Below, piece by piece: positions 32,467 to 44,100 of a DNA stretch of 64,000 nt; within the stretch, counting starts at the first letter, position 1; each line of letters opens with the position of its first letter. The stretch is from Bacillaceae bacterium (lineage in GTDB: Bacteria > Bacillota > Bacilli > Bacillales > Alkalibacillaceae): NCBI GenBank assembly GCA_017656265.1, contig JACDOD010000001.1:682001-746000 (forward strand). The letters run 5' to 3'. The position numbers and the translations under genes were made by a program. The notes under the pieces are model-generated. The model did no database searches. It saw only the letters and a list, made by a program, of their open reading frames with translations, and had not been told where the DNA came from.

Positions 32467-32513
32467 AGGCTGCCCCTACTCGGCGATTTGATCGACTTTT
32501 GGGACAGCCTTTT
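32467..32513. repeat. Convergent-intergenic repeat, copy 4 (short terminator form)
   Basis: AGGCTGCCCC (32467-32476) pairs with GGGACAGCCT (32501-32510, one mismatch), then four T. The inner GATTTGATCGACTTTT also occurs in copy 2 (17585). It lies between convergent queF and the giant-protein gene. Confidence 0.6.
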
Positions 32514-32532
32514 GCATGTTACTCATAAATTT

Positions 32533-35500
32533 TTAGTCAAAATAATATCTGAGGTTATTTATCCAAAACAATTCTGCTTCTCCGGGAATCACTAGCATGT
32601 GTTCAAAGTTGCAATTATCGCATCCATCCCTCCATTGATTCCCATATAATTCGTCAAGAAACCCGATTACTAGCCGCCTATACAGCCATGCTTCATCAGA
32701 TAGTAAAATCTTTCTATCGTCAGCTTTGTTCATATTTTTAAATAGATAAGAACATATAACCGTAGCTTCTTCTTTAGTTATTTCATTTTTTGACGCTAAA
32801 TACAATGTGCAATCTTTTTCTAAATAAATAAGCCTCTCATTTCTCCTATCAGTACGAATATACGGTTCTACCCATATCCCATCCCGGCTTAACAATCGAT
32901 CCTTAAGCCCCTGGCCTGGCCTGTAATCAAATGGTCCCATAGAGAATCTCAACATTTCTTGTTCGATCATACGGTCAATTGAACTAAACAGCCATTCTTC
33001 TTTTAAAACGCGACTGTTTATCACGCCCCTTGAATACAAATAATCCAATGTATACTGTGTCCATAAATCAAATATATTGTTGATGAATGGACGTTCTTTA
33101 TTGTATAGAAGCGCATATTTACTGAAGTGAGAAAGCTCAACTGATATGGTTCGGCTGGCAGGATCGTATGTTCCTCCAACCTTTTCCCAGTGTTCTTCTT
33201 CTTCGTTATACCAATAGATTTTTAGCCTATTTACATTTATGGTTTCATGATAAGGTACATGAATAGAAAGAATCGGACTTTTATCAAAATTCACTGGCTC
33301 ACTGAGCTTGATCTCATACACATCACTAACGAATTCCAGGGAATCTGAACGATAATGTTCCGGATTTCTGACTATACCATATCCTACCCCAATTTTATCC
33401 AAACCTTTTTGTTTGAAAAATAACAGATTAGCAGATGCATCCATTTGAACTCCAATATCTTTTTTCTCTGATAACCTCTTAAAGCCAATAAATTTTATGT
33501 GTTTATCTGCCTGAATTAATTTACGCAATGTTCTTTCCAGTTTTTCGTCGATGAAATGATAAGTCTTTTTGTTACTCTTAGGGTTTCGATCAGAATCACT
33601 CTGGTCCGGTTTATCTGGATCAGGTTTTTCTGGATCTTCCGGTTCTTCAGGATCTCCTGGTTCTACTGGGTCCTCAGGCATATCAGGTTCATCTGCCTCC
33701 CCTTTTACTTTTACCCTTAGCATATCAGCATACGTATACCCTGAACCTACTGAATAGGAGGCTTTAATGAATAATTCTCCTTCTGCGGATGCAGATAGGG
33801 TTCCATCAGGTGAGATAGAACCGTAGTGGTCGCCGATAACCACTTCCCAGTCAATATGATTGTCGTCTATAACAAATTCATTTCCAGATTCATCCACGCC
33901 TACTGCTGTCAGTTGTTCTGATTCTCCAATACGTAATGACATTATCTCTGTTGCTTTTTTAACGGTCACTTTTCTCATCACATCATGTACATCTGACCGA
34001 ATTTCAATATGATCAAATACGGGTATATCTGTATTTGCAACCTCTGATACGTATACAGTCCGATTACCCGCCTGATCTTCAGCAATCACCTCTATTTGTC
34101 TGGTTAAATAACCATCGATCGTTATTGTCTTATAAAATTGTCCATCAGACTTGACAGGCACTTTTTCGCCGTCAACCGTCACAGTACTTCCCGGTTCTGC
34201 AATACCCTTTACTTCCACATGATGGCTTACTGCTTCCGATCGAAGAGGTGAAACCATTTTTAAATCTGGTGCTACAGAATCTTTTCGAACTTGCAGTGTT
34301 GAAATAGTGATATCCCCATTACGATTCATTGCCCGCAGTTCGATAAAATGCTCTCCTTCGTCTATAAAAATCGGCTCAGATATGGATGTTCCAGCATGTG
34401 TTGATAAATATTTCCCATCTACATATAAATCTGCCTCTATGTCCTGGTTTGCATCAACTTGTAAATCTACGGAATCATGAGCTGTAAAATATACGAGATT
34501 ACCCCTTTCATCCAAAATCTCTTTTGCCTGCCCGTCAGGTATCGATAATCGTACCGTGGCCGGGTCTGGTTCAGGGATATATGTCAAGTCAGAAACTGTA
34601 CTACCTCCATAAACCTTTTTTCCATTTACCAGGTTAAAAGCCGTTACAGCAATTTTATAATGTTTGTCCGGGAACAAACCGAATTCCTCGCCTGTTTTAG
34701 TGTTTGTAAAGACGCCTCCAATGTTGACTGTACGCTGTGAAGCATCATCAACTATGACTGGACCTACACCAGGAAGTGAATCCCCATTCTCATCTAAAGC
34801 TTGAATGGCAAATCCTCCATTCAGTTCTGTTTCACCATATGTCCAATCAATTTTTAATATGCCGCTTCCAATTGAAGATGCCTGTACTTTTTCAGGCTGT
34901 CGAGGTTCATTTTCATTTGTTATAGATATAGAATGAGCACTGTATGCACTATGCAGATTCGTATCTCCATCTGCAAGAACCGCTTTAACAAAATATTCTC
35001 CAGACGGCAACGTTTCAGGAATCGAGAAAGTAGCAGTATGATCATTGGCATTTACGCCCGCCGGGCCCAAAACATGAATGTCTGACGATTCGATCGATTC
35101 TGTTGAATCAGGATCAGGTACGCCATTATCCGTTGTTAAATAAAGGGCCACTTCTTTTCCATCTTCTGTATTGGACAGGTCCCATGTGACGGTAACGTTG
35201 TTTTCTGAACTCGTAGCAGTTACATGATGGATTTCCGGAAGTGCAGTTACACTATATGCAACAGGATCTCCCTTTAACGGTTCGCTCGTTGTAATTGTCC
35301 AATTTCCTTTTTGTGGTACCTTAACAGCTATCACCATATAATGCTCTGCAACTCCAGAAGCACTCTCATCACTGGATACCGTTCTGATGAGATAATTTTC
35401 ATTTTCTTTTAATTCAAGAGTTCCGGATGGTCCAGCTATCGTTACATCAGGAATGCTGGAGCTAGTTAGAGGCAATTCTAAAAACATGTGGTCATCCACA

Positions 35501-38500
35501 TCTGATATTGTTAAATCATATCTATTGACACCCGCAAGCAATTTAAAAATGAATACATCATCTAAAGATGCAACGGTACTTTTCAGTGTTCCGCTCGTAA
35601 TTTTTTGAATGTTTGTCCCAAAATTAATCTGGCCCAAATATTCACCGGTCTCAGGATCAAATAATGGTTGATTCATTAAGAAGCTTTTCGGAATAAAATC
35701 TTGATTGCTGGCTAAAAATTCCACATTCCCGCCCCATACATAACTCACACCCACAGGTATCTCAAGTACCCGTAATTGAGCCATCAACTGTTCTGTACTG
35801 ATTTCTGCCTGAGCACCGGCTATTTCAGCACCTCCAATAATCGGTGTCTCGGCAGGGATCACAATGGCCACATTTCCTCTTCCCGCTAAATATACCGGTC
35901 CAAAAATTCCCTCACGTGTTTCATCATAAGAAAAAGCCAGTTCAGCGTTTCCATTTATTATTTCAAGCACACGCAGTTTAGCTCCGATGTTTACATCAAC
36001 ACCAACTTCTCTGGCATCCTTCACAATTATATTTCCATAAACACTTTTTAAAATGGGAACTTTCAAGATATCCAGTGATCCAGTGAATGAAGTTCCCTGC
36101 AGTGACATGTCCAGACGCATGTCATTGGCCTCAATAACTTCCGCTAACTCCATACTTCCTATCAAAGTGAGCTTTAATGGCGGCAGTACTTCATAGTTCC
36201 CCATAATGGTATCGTACAGATTGTCAAAGCCTCCTCCTGCTTTTGTAATTTCTCCTACAACAGTTGGAGGTACAAGCGGAAGACCCAGTTCATCAGCACC
36301 GATGGCAAATTCCAGTTTATCGATGACCGGAATATCCTGATCTGTCAGTCTTAATACAAGTGTTCCATTCAGTTCAATCACTTCGAATTCAACAGCTACG
36401 GAAACACCGTATTTCTTAATAAAGGTATTAAATTCCATGGATGCTTCTGCACCGAACGTCATGCCTGGAATAAAATCTTCTGGAAGAGCTACTTCTCCAT
36501 TGGCATCGATGCCTTGCAAGCCAAATTGACCATTTTTAGTAATCCCAAAACGGGCTTCTTCCAGCGCAACATTAATACCAGCTTCATCACCTGTTTCGGT
36601 TGGAGGGGTTTCTGCACCAACTGATTTTTGCTGACCTCCCAGGTTCATCGTAAGTTTTCCGCCAAACGATACGGTATGATTATTGCCTATTTTCCCAAGC
36701 TTTGCACTTTCAATTTTGACTGGCATTGAATTTAAATTTTGTTCAGACTCCTGCCAGCTCATCAGCGGCCAGACGATTTCTATTCTTCCTGACTCTTCTT
36801 CAGTATCCAGTGTATAATCTGTTCCGTCTTCCAGCGTAATGCTGAACTCTCCCAGGGCAAACGGAAAGCTCGGAATAGATAAAGCTCCAGCACCAGTTAA
36901 AACAACATCTTCTGCATCATTTTTCTTTACAGTTATTTTTTGATCCAATCCTAACCAATCGGCAACAGATGAGTTTTCTTCAAAACGGATGACCGAGTTG
37001 ATGGTTGCTCCTTTTTCAACTTCATACCAGGTGCTGTAGGTATCGGAAAATTCACGTACCTTCCCCCGAATAATCAGCAATTTCTCCTGGGAATTCATTT
37101 CTAAATCTTCTTCAGATTCAAAAGGTTTTAAGTCGTGTGATGTTCCGTTACTCACAACCGCCAAAATCCCATACTTCAATGAACGATAGGACTCATCGTT
37201 CGTGTACTCCATTTGTTTTTCAAATTTCCCATAAGAACCTCCATCAATTTGAAGGGTATACAATCCTGGTTTTGGATGCTTGCTGACAGAAGTTGTCCAT
37301 AAACCATCAAGGGATATGGTCATGACGTTCCCGCTGGTCTTGATGTCTTCGGACGGGATGGTATAAATATGTCCATCGGTTTCCCGGACAAATGTTACGT
37401 TGACATCCGGATTTCCTTTAAGAAGAGATAAATTTTTTCCGACAACTGTGAGTTCATGTGTTTCATCCCCAACATATTTCATGTCTGGAAGCATATCCAT
37501 AACTTGAACCTCTGGGGGGGCTCCACTGGTAGCGGGTAGAATCACATAATTTGCTGTAATCGTTTCCTCAGTTCCTTTGGCCCTGACTCTTGCTAAATAG
37601 CGTGGCACTTCAAAATTTGCCTGTGGTTCAGGCTGAACATTCCACGTTATCGTTTTCGTTTCATTGACTTCTATCTTTGTAAACGTTTTTGCTGCCTGTT
37701 CACCTTCTGCCAGCTGTAACTGTGCCGGAAGTCCGAGCTCTACCACTACATCATCCAAAACCACAGCATCTGATAAGGTATTATCTATTAACAAACTAAT
37801 TTGAAACGTTTCTTCATTATATCCATCTTTTTTGTCATTAACAGTGAGCTCATGTGGTCCTGTCAGCAAGGTATCAAAGGTTGTTTGATCACCTGATTGA
37901 AAATCACCGAGACCATAATAAGTTTCATAAACACGGGTTTCTCCCGGGGCGAACGTTTCCGTATCCCAATAAATGGCAACAGCACTGTCTGCAGTCCCGT
38001 ACTTATTTCTGTCATTGGTAAAGTTAAGAGTACGGTTTGCTTCATAATCCCATTTCGTTGCAGACATCCCTTCCCAATGGCCCACAATCATTCGATCTGG
38101 TGCTATATTATTCCACCCACTTAAAAAACCATAAGATATAACATCAGGTGTCAGCGTATCATCTGAAGCACGCCAATATTGGGGTAATTCTCCAGACAGT
38201 TCGGTTTCATGCTGGATAAACGAATTTTCTCCTTCTAAAGTAATTGGCGAAGCATCCTCTGGTCCAAGCTTTGTATCCAGCAAAATACGGCTGCCTATTT
38301 TCCTTGTTTTGCCTGATTGGTTGTCAACTAAATAGGAAATTCTTACGTTTCCTGCATTTGGATTCGTTTCATCATCCATTAATGTTATGGTTTGAGTGAT
38401 TTCAATTCCATCGACTTTCCACTTACTTTGATTGACTGATCCCACTGTAGTTGCAGGTACAACAAAGCTGCTGCCCAATCCTAAAAAACCATAGGAGTTT

Positions 38501-38820
38501 CCAAAAATATAATCGTGATCATCAATACGGAAAGTGGTAAATGATGTTTTGGGATTCTTCTCTCCAAACAGTAATTCCTTCTGGGAATCATGATCTCTCC
38601 CTGGGTTTCCTTCATCTGTTTGGATTACAAATCGTCCAGAAGATGGATCAATATACACCTCGATAAAACCATTGCCTATTTCCTCAATCGATTTCTCTTC
38701 AGCTAATGCAGAAATCGGGACACTCAATGATGAGCTTGCCAGCAACATGCAAAGTACAAAAGTACCGATTCTCATAATCAAATCCAATCCATTACTTCTC
38801 CCTGTCTTAAAATGATCCAT
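32533..38820 (-). CDS. Giant secreted multidomain protein (2095 aa)
   Basis: A very large exported protein. The N-terminus has a signal peptide (about residues 16-41, ending ISALA-EE). Then come a long beta-rich region with many short repeats of aliphatic/acidic strands (about 60-1200), a fibronectin type III-like stretch (about 1305-1400), a bacterial Ig-like domain (about 1515-1590), a Big_2-like domain (about 1630-1700) and an acidic Pro/Asp/Glu linker (about 1710-1745). The last 180 residues hold IFDLWTQYTLDYLYSRGVIN and ITKEEATVICSYLF, which weakly recall S-layer homology repeats, so it may bind the wall. No LPXTG. GGAGGGG lies eight bases before the ATG, which follows the upstream gene by three bases: an operon with the split giant protein. 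Function unknown, probably a surface structure. Confidence 0.75.
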   Translation of the reverse strand: MDHFKTGRSNGLDLIMRIGTFVLCMLLASSSLSVPISALAEEKSIEEIGNGFIEVYIDPSSGRFVIQTDEGNPGRDHDSQKELLFGEKNPKTSFTTFRIDDHDYIFGNSYGFLGLGSSFVVPATTVGSVNQSKWKVDGIEITQTITLMDDETNPNAGNVRISYLVDNQSGKTRKIGSRILLDTKLGPEDASPITLEGENSFIQHETELSGELPQYWRASDDTLTPDVISYGFLSGWNNIAPDRMIVGHWEGMSATKWDYEANRTLNFTNDRNKYGTADSAVAIYWDTETFAPGETRVYETYYGLGDFQSGDQTTFDTLLTGPHELTVNDKKDGYNEETFQISLLIDNTLSDAVVLDDVVVELGLPAQLQLAEGEQAAKTFTKIEVNETKTITWNVQPEPQANFEVPRYLARVRAKGTEETITANYVILPATSGAPPEVQVMDMLPDMKYVGDETHELTVVGKNLSLLKGNPDVNVTFVRETDGHIYTIPSEDIKTSGNVMTISLDGLWTTSVSKHPKPGLYTLQIDGGSYGKFEKQMEYTNDESYRSLKYGILAVVSNGTSHDLKPFESEEDLEMNSQEKLLIIRGKVREFSDTYSTWYEVEKGATINSVIRFEENSSVADWLGLDQKITVKKNDAEDVVLTGAGALSIPSFPFALGEFSITLEDGTDYTLDTEEESGRIEIVWPLMSWQESEQNLNSMPVKIESAKLGKIGNNHTVSFGGKLTMNLGGQQKSVGAETPPTETGDEAGINVALEEARFGITKNGQFGLQGIDANGEVALPEDFIPGMTFGAEASMEFNTFIKKYGVSVAVEFEVIELNGTLVLRLTDQDIPVIDKLEFAIGADELGLPLVPPTVVGEITKAGGGFDNLYDTIMGNYEVLPPLKLTLIGSMELAEVIEANDMRLDMSLQGTSFTGSLDILKVPILKSVYGNIIVKDAREVGVDVNIGAKLRVLEIINGNAELAFSYDETREGIFGPVYLAGRGNVAIVIPAETPIIGGAEIAGAQAEISTEQLMAQLRVLEIPVGVSYVWGGNVEFLASNQDFIPKSFLMNQPLFDPETGEYLGQINFGTNIQKITSGTLKSTVASLDDVFIFKLLAGVNRYDLTISDVDDHMFLELPLTSSSIPDVTIAGPSGTLELKENENYLIRTVSSDESASGVAEHYMVIAVKVPQKGNWTITTSEPLKGDPVAYSVTALPEIHHVTATSSENNVTVTWDLSNTEDGKEVALYLTTDNGVPDPDSTESIESSDIHVLGPAGVNANDHTATFSIPETLPSGEYFVKAVLADGDTNLHSAYSAHSISITNENEPRQPEKVQASSIGSGILKIDWTYGETELNGGFAIQALDENGDSLPGVGPVIVDDASQRTVNIGGVFTNTKTGEEFGLFPDKHYKIAVTAFNLVNGKKVYGGSTVSDLTYIPEPDPATVRLSIPDGQAKEILDERGNLVYFTAHDSVDLQVDANQDIEADLYVDGKYLSTHAGTSISEPIFIDEGEHFIELRAMNRNGDITISTLQVRKDSVAPDLKMVSPLRSEAVSHHVEVKGIAEPGSTVTVDGEKVPVKSDGQFYKTITIDGYLTRQIEVIAEDQAGNRTVYVSEVANTDIPVFDHIEIRSDVHDVMRKVTVKKATEIMSLRIGESEQLTAVGVDESGNEFVIDDNHIDWEVVIGDHYGSISPDGTLSASAEGELFIKASYSVGSGYTYADMLRVKVKGEADEPDMPEDPVEPGDPEEPEDPEKPDPDKPDQSDSDRNPKSNKKTYHFIDEKLERTLRKLIQADKHIKFIGFKRLSEKKDIGVQMDASANLLFFKQKGLDKIGVGYGIVRNPEHYRSDSLEFVSDVYEIKLSEPVNFDKSPILSIHVPYHETINVNRLKIYWYNEEEEHWEKVGGTYDPASRTISVELSHFSKYALLYNKERPFINNIFDLWTQYTLDYLYSRGVINSRVLKEEWLFSSIDRMIEQEMLRFSMGPFDYRPGQGLKDRLLSRDGIWVEPYIRTDRRNERLIYLEKDCTLYLASKNEITKEEATVICSYLFKNMNKADDRKILLSDEAWLYRRLVIGFLDELYGNQWRDGCDNCNFEHMLVIPGEAELFWINNLRYYFD

Positions 38821-38823
38821 CTT

Positions 38824-41121
38824 CTAAACCCCTCCTCGTGGAATGACATAAACATGGATGAGCTGATAGTTTCTTTCCTGGTCCTGAACGTAAAAGGTGT
38901 AGTATCCTTGTCGACTGACTTCTAAAATGTCTTTTAATACAGTTCCAAATTCCTTAAAGTGCCCCTTTGGATGCTTACCATAATCCCATTGAATCGTTCT
39001 TTTCCCCTGAGCACCAAAAACAGATAAATAAATATGGTTACCTTCTATATAATCAATATTTTCAGGACGTTCACCATTCACATAAACGGTTAAACGATCA
39101 TTCGGAGCAACGGTTGCATTTCTGGTTATAGAAGTTGTATTGCCTGCTTTATCCCTTACTTGATAGACGATTTGATACTCCCCTTCAATAGCCGGGTTCA
39201 CCGTATTAGATACAACATTTACCTGATCCAGAACATCGCCATCAAAATTATCGACTGCCCTCAAGCCTTCAAGGGGGTTGACTTCTCCTCCAATTGGAAT
39301 CAGCAATTGTCCCGCATATAAAATTTTTGGCGGCTCTAAGTCAATATTAGCTACTCTCATTTCAACCATGTAGTCATTGCCAAGCGAATCTTTCGCAAAA
39401 ATCCACTTCGCTCCATTTTTTGTAAATGTGTAATCTGATTTGATTGCAGAACCATCTCTTCCTGTCAGCTCATCCTCCAGCCTTTTCCATGACTCACCTT
39501 CCTTTACCATGATGGTTGCTGTAACATGGTCTTGGGTCGGGCTTGTTTCACTGTATTCTACTTTGAATTCGATTTTTGAATGGTTAATCCAGGTTACCTG
39601 GGACTCAACTTCGGTAAGATTACCAGCAAGGTCAGATACCATAAATGTAAATTTGCCATTTTCTCGAAAAATAAATTGAGTTTTTCCTCCGTTGTTTAAA
39701 ACCCGGATTTCTTCATCCGCATTCACAGTCGCAATCACGTTATCCTTTGTTTCACTTTCTGTGCTGTATTGAACGTTGACTGCAGGGGCGTCTCGATCAA
39801 TAGAAGTAACATGTATAATTGTTTCTTGTTTATTTCCGGCTTGATCTGAAAAAACAAATGTGACGTCACCATTTTGATTCACATCAAAAATATGTTTGTT
39901 TGAATATCCGCTGTTGACGTATTCAAAAATATCCGGCCCCTCATAATCGATGAATGCCACCTCTTCATTGGCCTCAATAATGACACGGACTGCACCATTT
40001 GTCGGTAGCTGTATGCGTTCCGGTGTTCCGTCCCCATTACCGTCTTTCCAGATTTCATTTGAATAGGTGACATCAATCTCAGGAGGATCATGATCAATAT
40101 TCGTGACACTTGCTGTTACTGAACCTATATTTCCGGCAGCGTCTTTAAAATAAAAAGTATGTGTATCATTTTCAGTAAAGATATGTGTTTCTCCCCCGGG
40201 AAGTTCATTTCCGGAAGCATCAATTACAATCGGAGGTAATCCAGAATTATCAACCATGGATAAGGTCGCAACAATATTTCCTGACCCGTCTTCATGGTAC
40301 GTTACCACCCCTGTAGGCGGAATCAAGTCGATCCAATTCACTTGTAACGTCACCGATTCCTGATTACCTGCTTCATCCGAATAAGTCACCACCCGTGAAC
40401 CATTGGCTTCAAATATAAATTCAGCACTCGAAACCCACTTCTCCGTCCCTTCAATCTTCACCTTTTTCCCTGTCCCTTTACCATCAAAGTTTATTGCTGC
40501 AGTAACAGGCTGATTGGTCCAGGAGTCAGGATGATATACAACTTCTATCTCCCCCGTTGCATCCTTTAAAATACGGTACATGGTAATAGTTTCTTCCACT
40601 TCATTTCCTGCTTCATCCCTAAAAACAAAGGTGTGGCTTCCATTGGATGTGAAGGTATGCATCGCACCTCCAGCACTTTCAAATGTGACATGACCCGCTA
40701 AGTCTCTCGCCATAACCCGGACAGTTACATCACGATTGGTATAGAAATCCGGATTTTTGTCTATTTCGGATTTTGAAAGCTCCGGAAGGCTGTATATCAC
40801 GTCATATCCTGGTGGAGTCTGGTCAAGATTTTGCACCTCATACTCATACATCCCAAATGTTTCACACACTTCACTCTCTGAACAATATTCAATCGAGTAA
40901 TTGATGAAATTACGAGGCTCATCCGAAGTAAATCGGTGAACAATTTCAACGATATTCAGATTATATAAATCAATCTCTGATAATGCAGCACCTTCATAAA
41001 TGCTGTTATCTCTTGTCACAACCTTCCGTAACGTTCCATCAGACATCACTTCCTTTAGTAATGCAGCGTTTCTGTAGGCGGAATCAACTTGGATGCTGAC
41101 GTCAACATAATCATTGGTCAT
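38824..41121 (-). CDS. 3' part of a frameshifted giant repeat protein
   Basis: The 765-aa frame has no ribosome binding site before its first ATG (41121) and is open far upstream. Frame-shifted reading from about 41354 gives an unbroken continuation of the protein encoded at 41175-44429 (CPDYEGG, AKDQAGNVSS). So this is the C-terminal 60% of one original gene of about 1,870 codons. It has repeated beta-sandwich units marked by D-x-A-G-N at roughly 80-residue spacing (DEAGNEVEE, DEAGNQES, DAAGNIGS, DQAGNKQE, DLAGNLTE, DKAGNTTS), typical of bacterial Ig-like surface repeats. It ends three bases before the next giant gene. Confidence 0.7.
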   Translation of the reverse strand: MTNDYVDVSIQVDSAYRNAALLKEVMSDGTLRKVVTRDNSIYEGAALSEIDLYNLNIVEIVHRFTSDEPRNFINYSIEYCSESEVCETFGMYEYEVQNLDQTPPGYDVIYSLPELSKSEIDKNPDFYTNRDVTVRVMARDLAGHVTFESAGGAMHTFTSNGSHTFVFRDEAGNEVEETITMYRILKDATGEIEVVYHPDSWTNQPVTAAINFDGKGTGKKVKIEGTEKWVSSAEFIFEANGSRVVTYSDEAGNQESVTLQVNWIDLIPPTGVVTYHEDGSGNIVATLSMVDNSGLPPIVIDASGNELPGGETHIFTENDTHTFYFKDAAGNIGSVTASVTNIDHDPPEIDVTYSNEIWKDGNGDGTPERIQLPTNGAVRVIIEANEEVAFIDYEGPDIFEYVNSGYSNKHIFDVNQNGDVTFVFSDQAGNKQETIIHVTSIDRDAPAVNVQYSTESETKDNVIATVNADEEIRVLNNGGKTQFIFRENGKFTFMVSDLAGNLTEVESQVTWINHSKIEFKVEYSETSPTQDHVTATIMVKEGESWKRLEDELTGRDGSAIKSDYTFTKNGAKWIFAKDSLGNDYMVEMRVANIDLEPPKILYAGQLLIPIGGEVNPLEGLRAVDNFDGDVLDQVNVVSNTVNPAIEGEYQIVYQVRDKAGNTTSITRNATVAPNDRLTVYVNGERPENIDYIEGNHIYLSVFGAQGKRTIQWDYGKHPKGHFKEFGTVLKDILEVSRQGYYTFYVQDQERNYQLIHVYVIPRGGV

Positions 41122-41174
41122 CGAGTCGGGAGTCTCAGTAATGTTTACCTTAGGAAAACCTGATTCGATGACGT

Positions 41175-44100
41175 TTATTGGACGCGTATCTGCTGAAGAA
41201 ACATTCCCTGCCTGGTCCTTCGCGTAAAAACGATAAATTTCACTCGTATTTTCTGTGAATGTCCATGTGTTCGGACATCCTCCTTCATAATCAGGGCATC
41301 CTTCTCCGCCAAAAAGGGGAGTTTCACTTCCATCCGATGAACGTTCACAACTTTTATAACTGTAAACGCTTTGCCAAACGTATAGTCAATCCCGATAATC
41401 TGATCATGATTTGCTTTCAGCGTTGCAGTAATCGGGCCGGCTGTCTTTAATGGCATTTGCTGCTGCCCCTCCATGTTAAAAGAGTATGACACAAAAATTT
41501 CTGGCGGATGATTATCTAATAAAAATGCATCACTTCTGACAATGACCTCATTTCCCTTAAGATCAGATGCTTTTATAAACAGATACCACGTACCGTTTAC
41601 TGAACTTAACGAAATATCATCTCCAGAACTGAATGATTGCCAGCTTATGTCACCAACGTTCGGCAACTGATTCTGATTATGCCAGACATACTGTAATGAA
41701 CCGGAATCCAGTCCTGACTGGCTATCACTTACCATAACCGTTGTTTGTGCAGTTTGCTGGGGTACCATATTCCCCCAGGGAGAAAATTGTATTTCCGGCC
41801 CAGTTCGGTCTATTTGATCCACTGTAACTGTATAGACAGTGATATTTCCCGCTTCATCGAACACTTCTACATCTTTGGTTCCATTTTCTGTGAATATCAA
41901 GGTGACAGAATCAGAAATTGGCGAAAAATTATCTGAATAATAAACAGTTGATGTAACATTTCCGGTTTCATCATCTTCAACCATCTCTACACTATCCACT
42001 GAAGGCGGTGTAACATCATAAGTGATCGTATCGTTTGCAAATGTATTACTTTCATTTCCCGAATGATCTTTAAATTGAACAAAGATCGTATACACCCCTT
42101 CTTCCACATTCCCATCTGAATCCGCCGGCAGATCAACCGAAACCGAAGAATCCGCAGTAAATGACATATATTCACTAAAGTTGATTCCGTCAAAAGAATA
42201 ACGAAGCAAGGTTACATCATCTGCAGCACTAGAAGGGATGAACATCACACTTTTTTGATTTGTATAATTTTTTTCAAAATGAACCTCTCCAGTAACCCCA
42301 CCATCATCAAACGTATATCCATCAGTCATATATAACATTGAGTTTCCAGCAGGGTCTGTAATTTTAAAAATCAGATAGCGAACGCCATCATAACCACTGA
42401 CGTCCACTCTCCCATTTTCTGCAATTTTCCATCCGCTGAGCGGATATTTCCCTTTATAGGCAAGAATTGGCTGATTAGAAACGTAATATTCAATCGTATA
42501 TTGTGTTAAATCCGACCGGTCATCAACCAATAACTGGAGATCCAGAGAATTTCTCGGTACTTCATCTACACTGACTTGATCCGTGCAGTCCACGTTTATA
42601 AAAGGATAATAATATTGTTCAGAACATGCTATTCCCATTTCAGCAGATTCATTCAGTATCGGTGGTGTATTGTCGAATAAAAACCCACCTATTGTTTGAA
42701 TCGTCCTATTTCCAACGGCATCCACTGCCTTTATGTGCAAAAAATGTTCTCCATTTAATCCAGCTGGAGAAACAGCACTTGCCGGATTTTCTAATCTATG
42801 CCAACCACTGTCACTAACATCAGGGGATGACGCATGTGAACTCCACATTTGATATACCGTGTAGGTATCTCCTTCAGCAGTAGCATCACCAGGGAGTGGA
42901 TTAATCGTTAGAGGAATTTCTACGGATTGATGGGGCAGCGTAGAGTCCATACCATAGACATCACCGGTTACAGTCGGTGCGTAGAGATCTCGGATAAAAG
43001 TATATGTTGCCTCTGTACTATTGCTAAATTCATCTGTAAAAACAAGGTTCAAATCATATAAGTGATTTCCGGCTGGCAAATCATGAATGGTCCATGGACC
43101 TTCGCCATCCAGAAGTGTGTCTGGAACGATTACTTCCTCTTGATCACTCCAGCTATAATAAACAGATTCTGTTACTGATAAAGTATCAAGAGCAACAGAT
43201 ATTTGAGCTATGTCGTCTCCTTTAAAACGGGTTCCACTCTGGGGATCTACTAAAAATCCAGGTACATTCACTTTAAATTGATAAGGTCCAAATTTTTGTG
43301 TTCTTTCATTTCCTGCGTTGTCTAAAGCACGTATATAAAGATAGTAGCTACCGTCTGCAGGAACATCTTCAGGCAAAATGGGGACTGGATTCCCGGAAGC
43401 GACTCCATTCGTCTTAAATCCCCAAAAATATTGATCTAATTCAGATCCTTCAAGTGCCCATTTATAAAAGAGTGCATCAATACCCGATTCATCACTTGCA
43501 GTTACAACAACTTTACGGTTCTCCCTATTTTTAGGTTCTGAATCGCTTGTAACATCAACATTTATGTGAGGTGAGCGACCATCAGCTAATAAATCCAAAT
43601 CTGCTATAGTTGTTTTAACTTCATCAGGTAATATTAAAGCAAAATCTTTGCCATTGTGATTAAGGGGCTGATCTCTTACAATGCTCAAAATGTGAAATGG
43701 ATCTAACACCACGTTCTGGGGAACCGGATAAAAAAATTCGTACGTGTATCGATTGAGATGAATTCCATTGCGATAATCATCAGAATGAGGGATGAATCGA
43801 TAGTCAGTCATCCACTGACCCGTCCCATTTAATTCAAGTCCCTGGTATTCTCCATAATAATCGGGACCGTTTACACCGACATTCATGGAAAAAAGCTGAA
43901 CGCGTATCATTTCCCCCCGTTCAGCAGAATATCCTGATTCAGTAACTTCCTTATCACTTACAAACACTTTTGGATTCCATTCAATTTCCAGAGTATCAAT
44001 AGTAATATTCTCTGCTACCGTATCATATTGAACCGTTTGATCAGTTGAATCATAATAGGATTTCCCATCACTCGTAATGGCTACACCCTGTAAATTTCCA

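Noticed and set aside
41352-41355. Programmed ribosomal frameshift in the giant gene
   Set aside because: The run is only four A, with no heptameric slippery sequence or following hairpin evident; a mutation or sequencing error is simpler.
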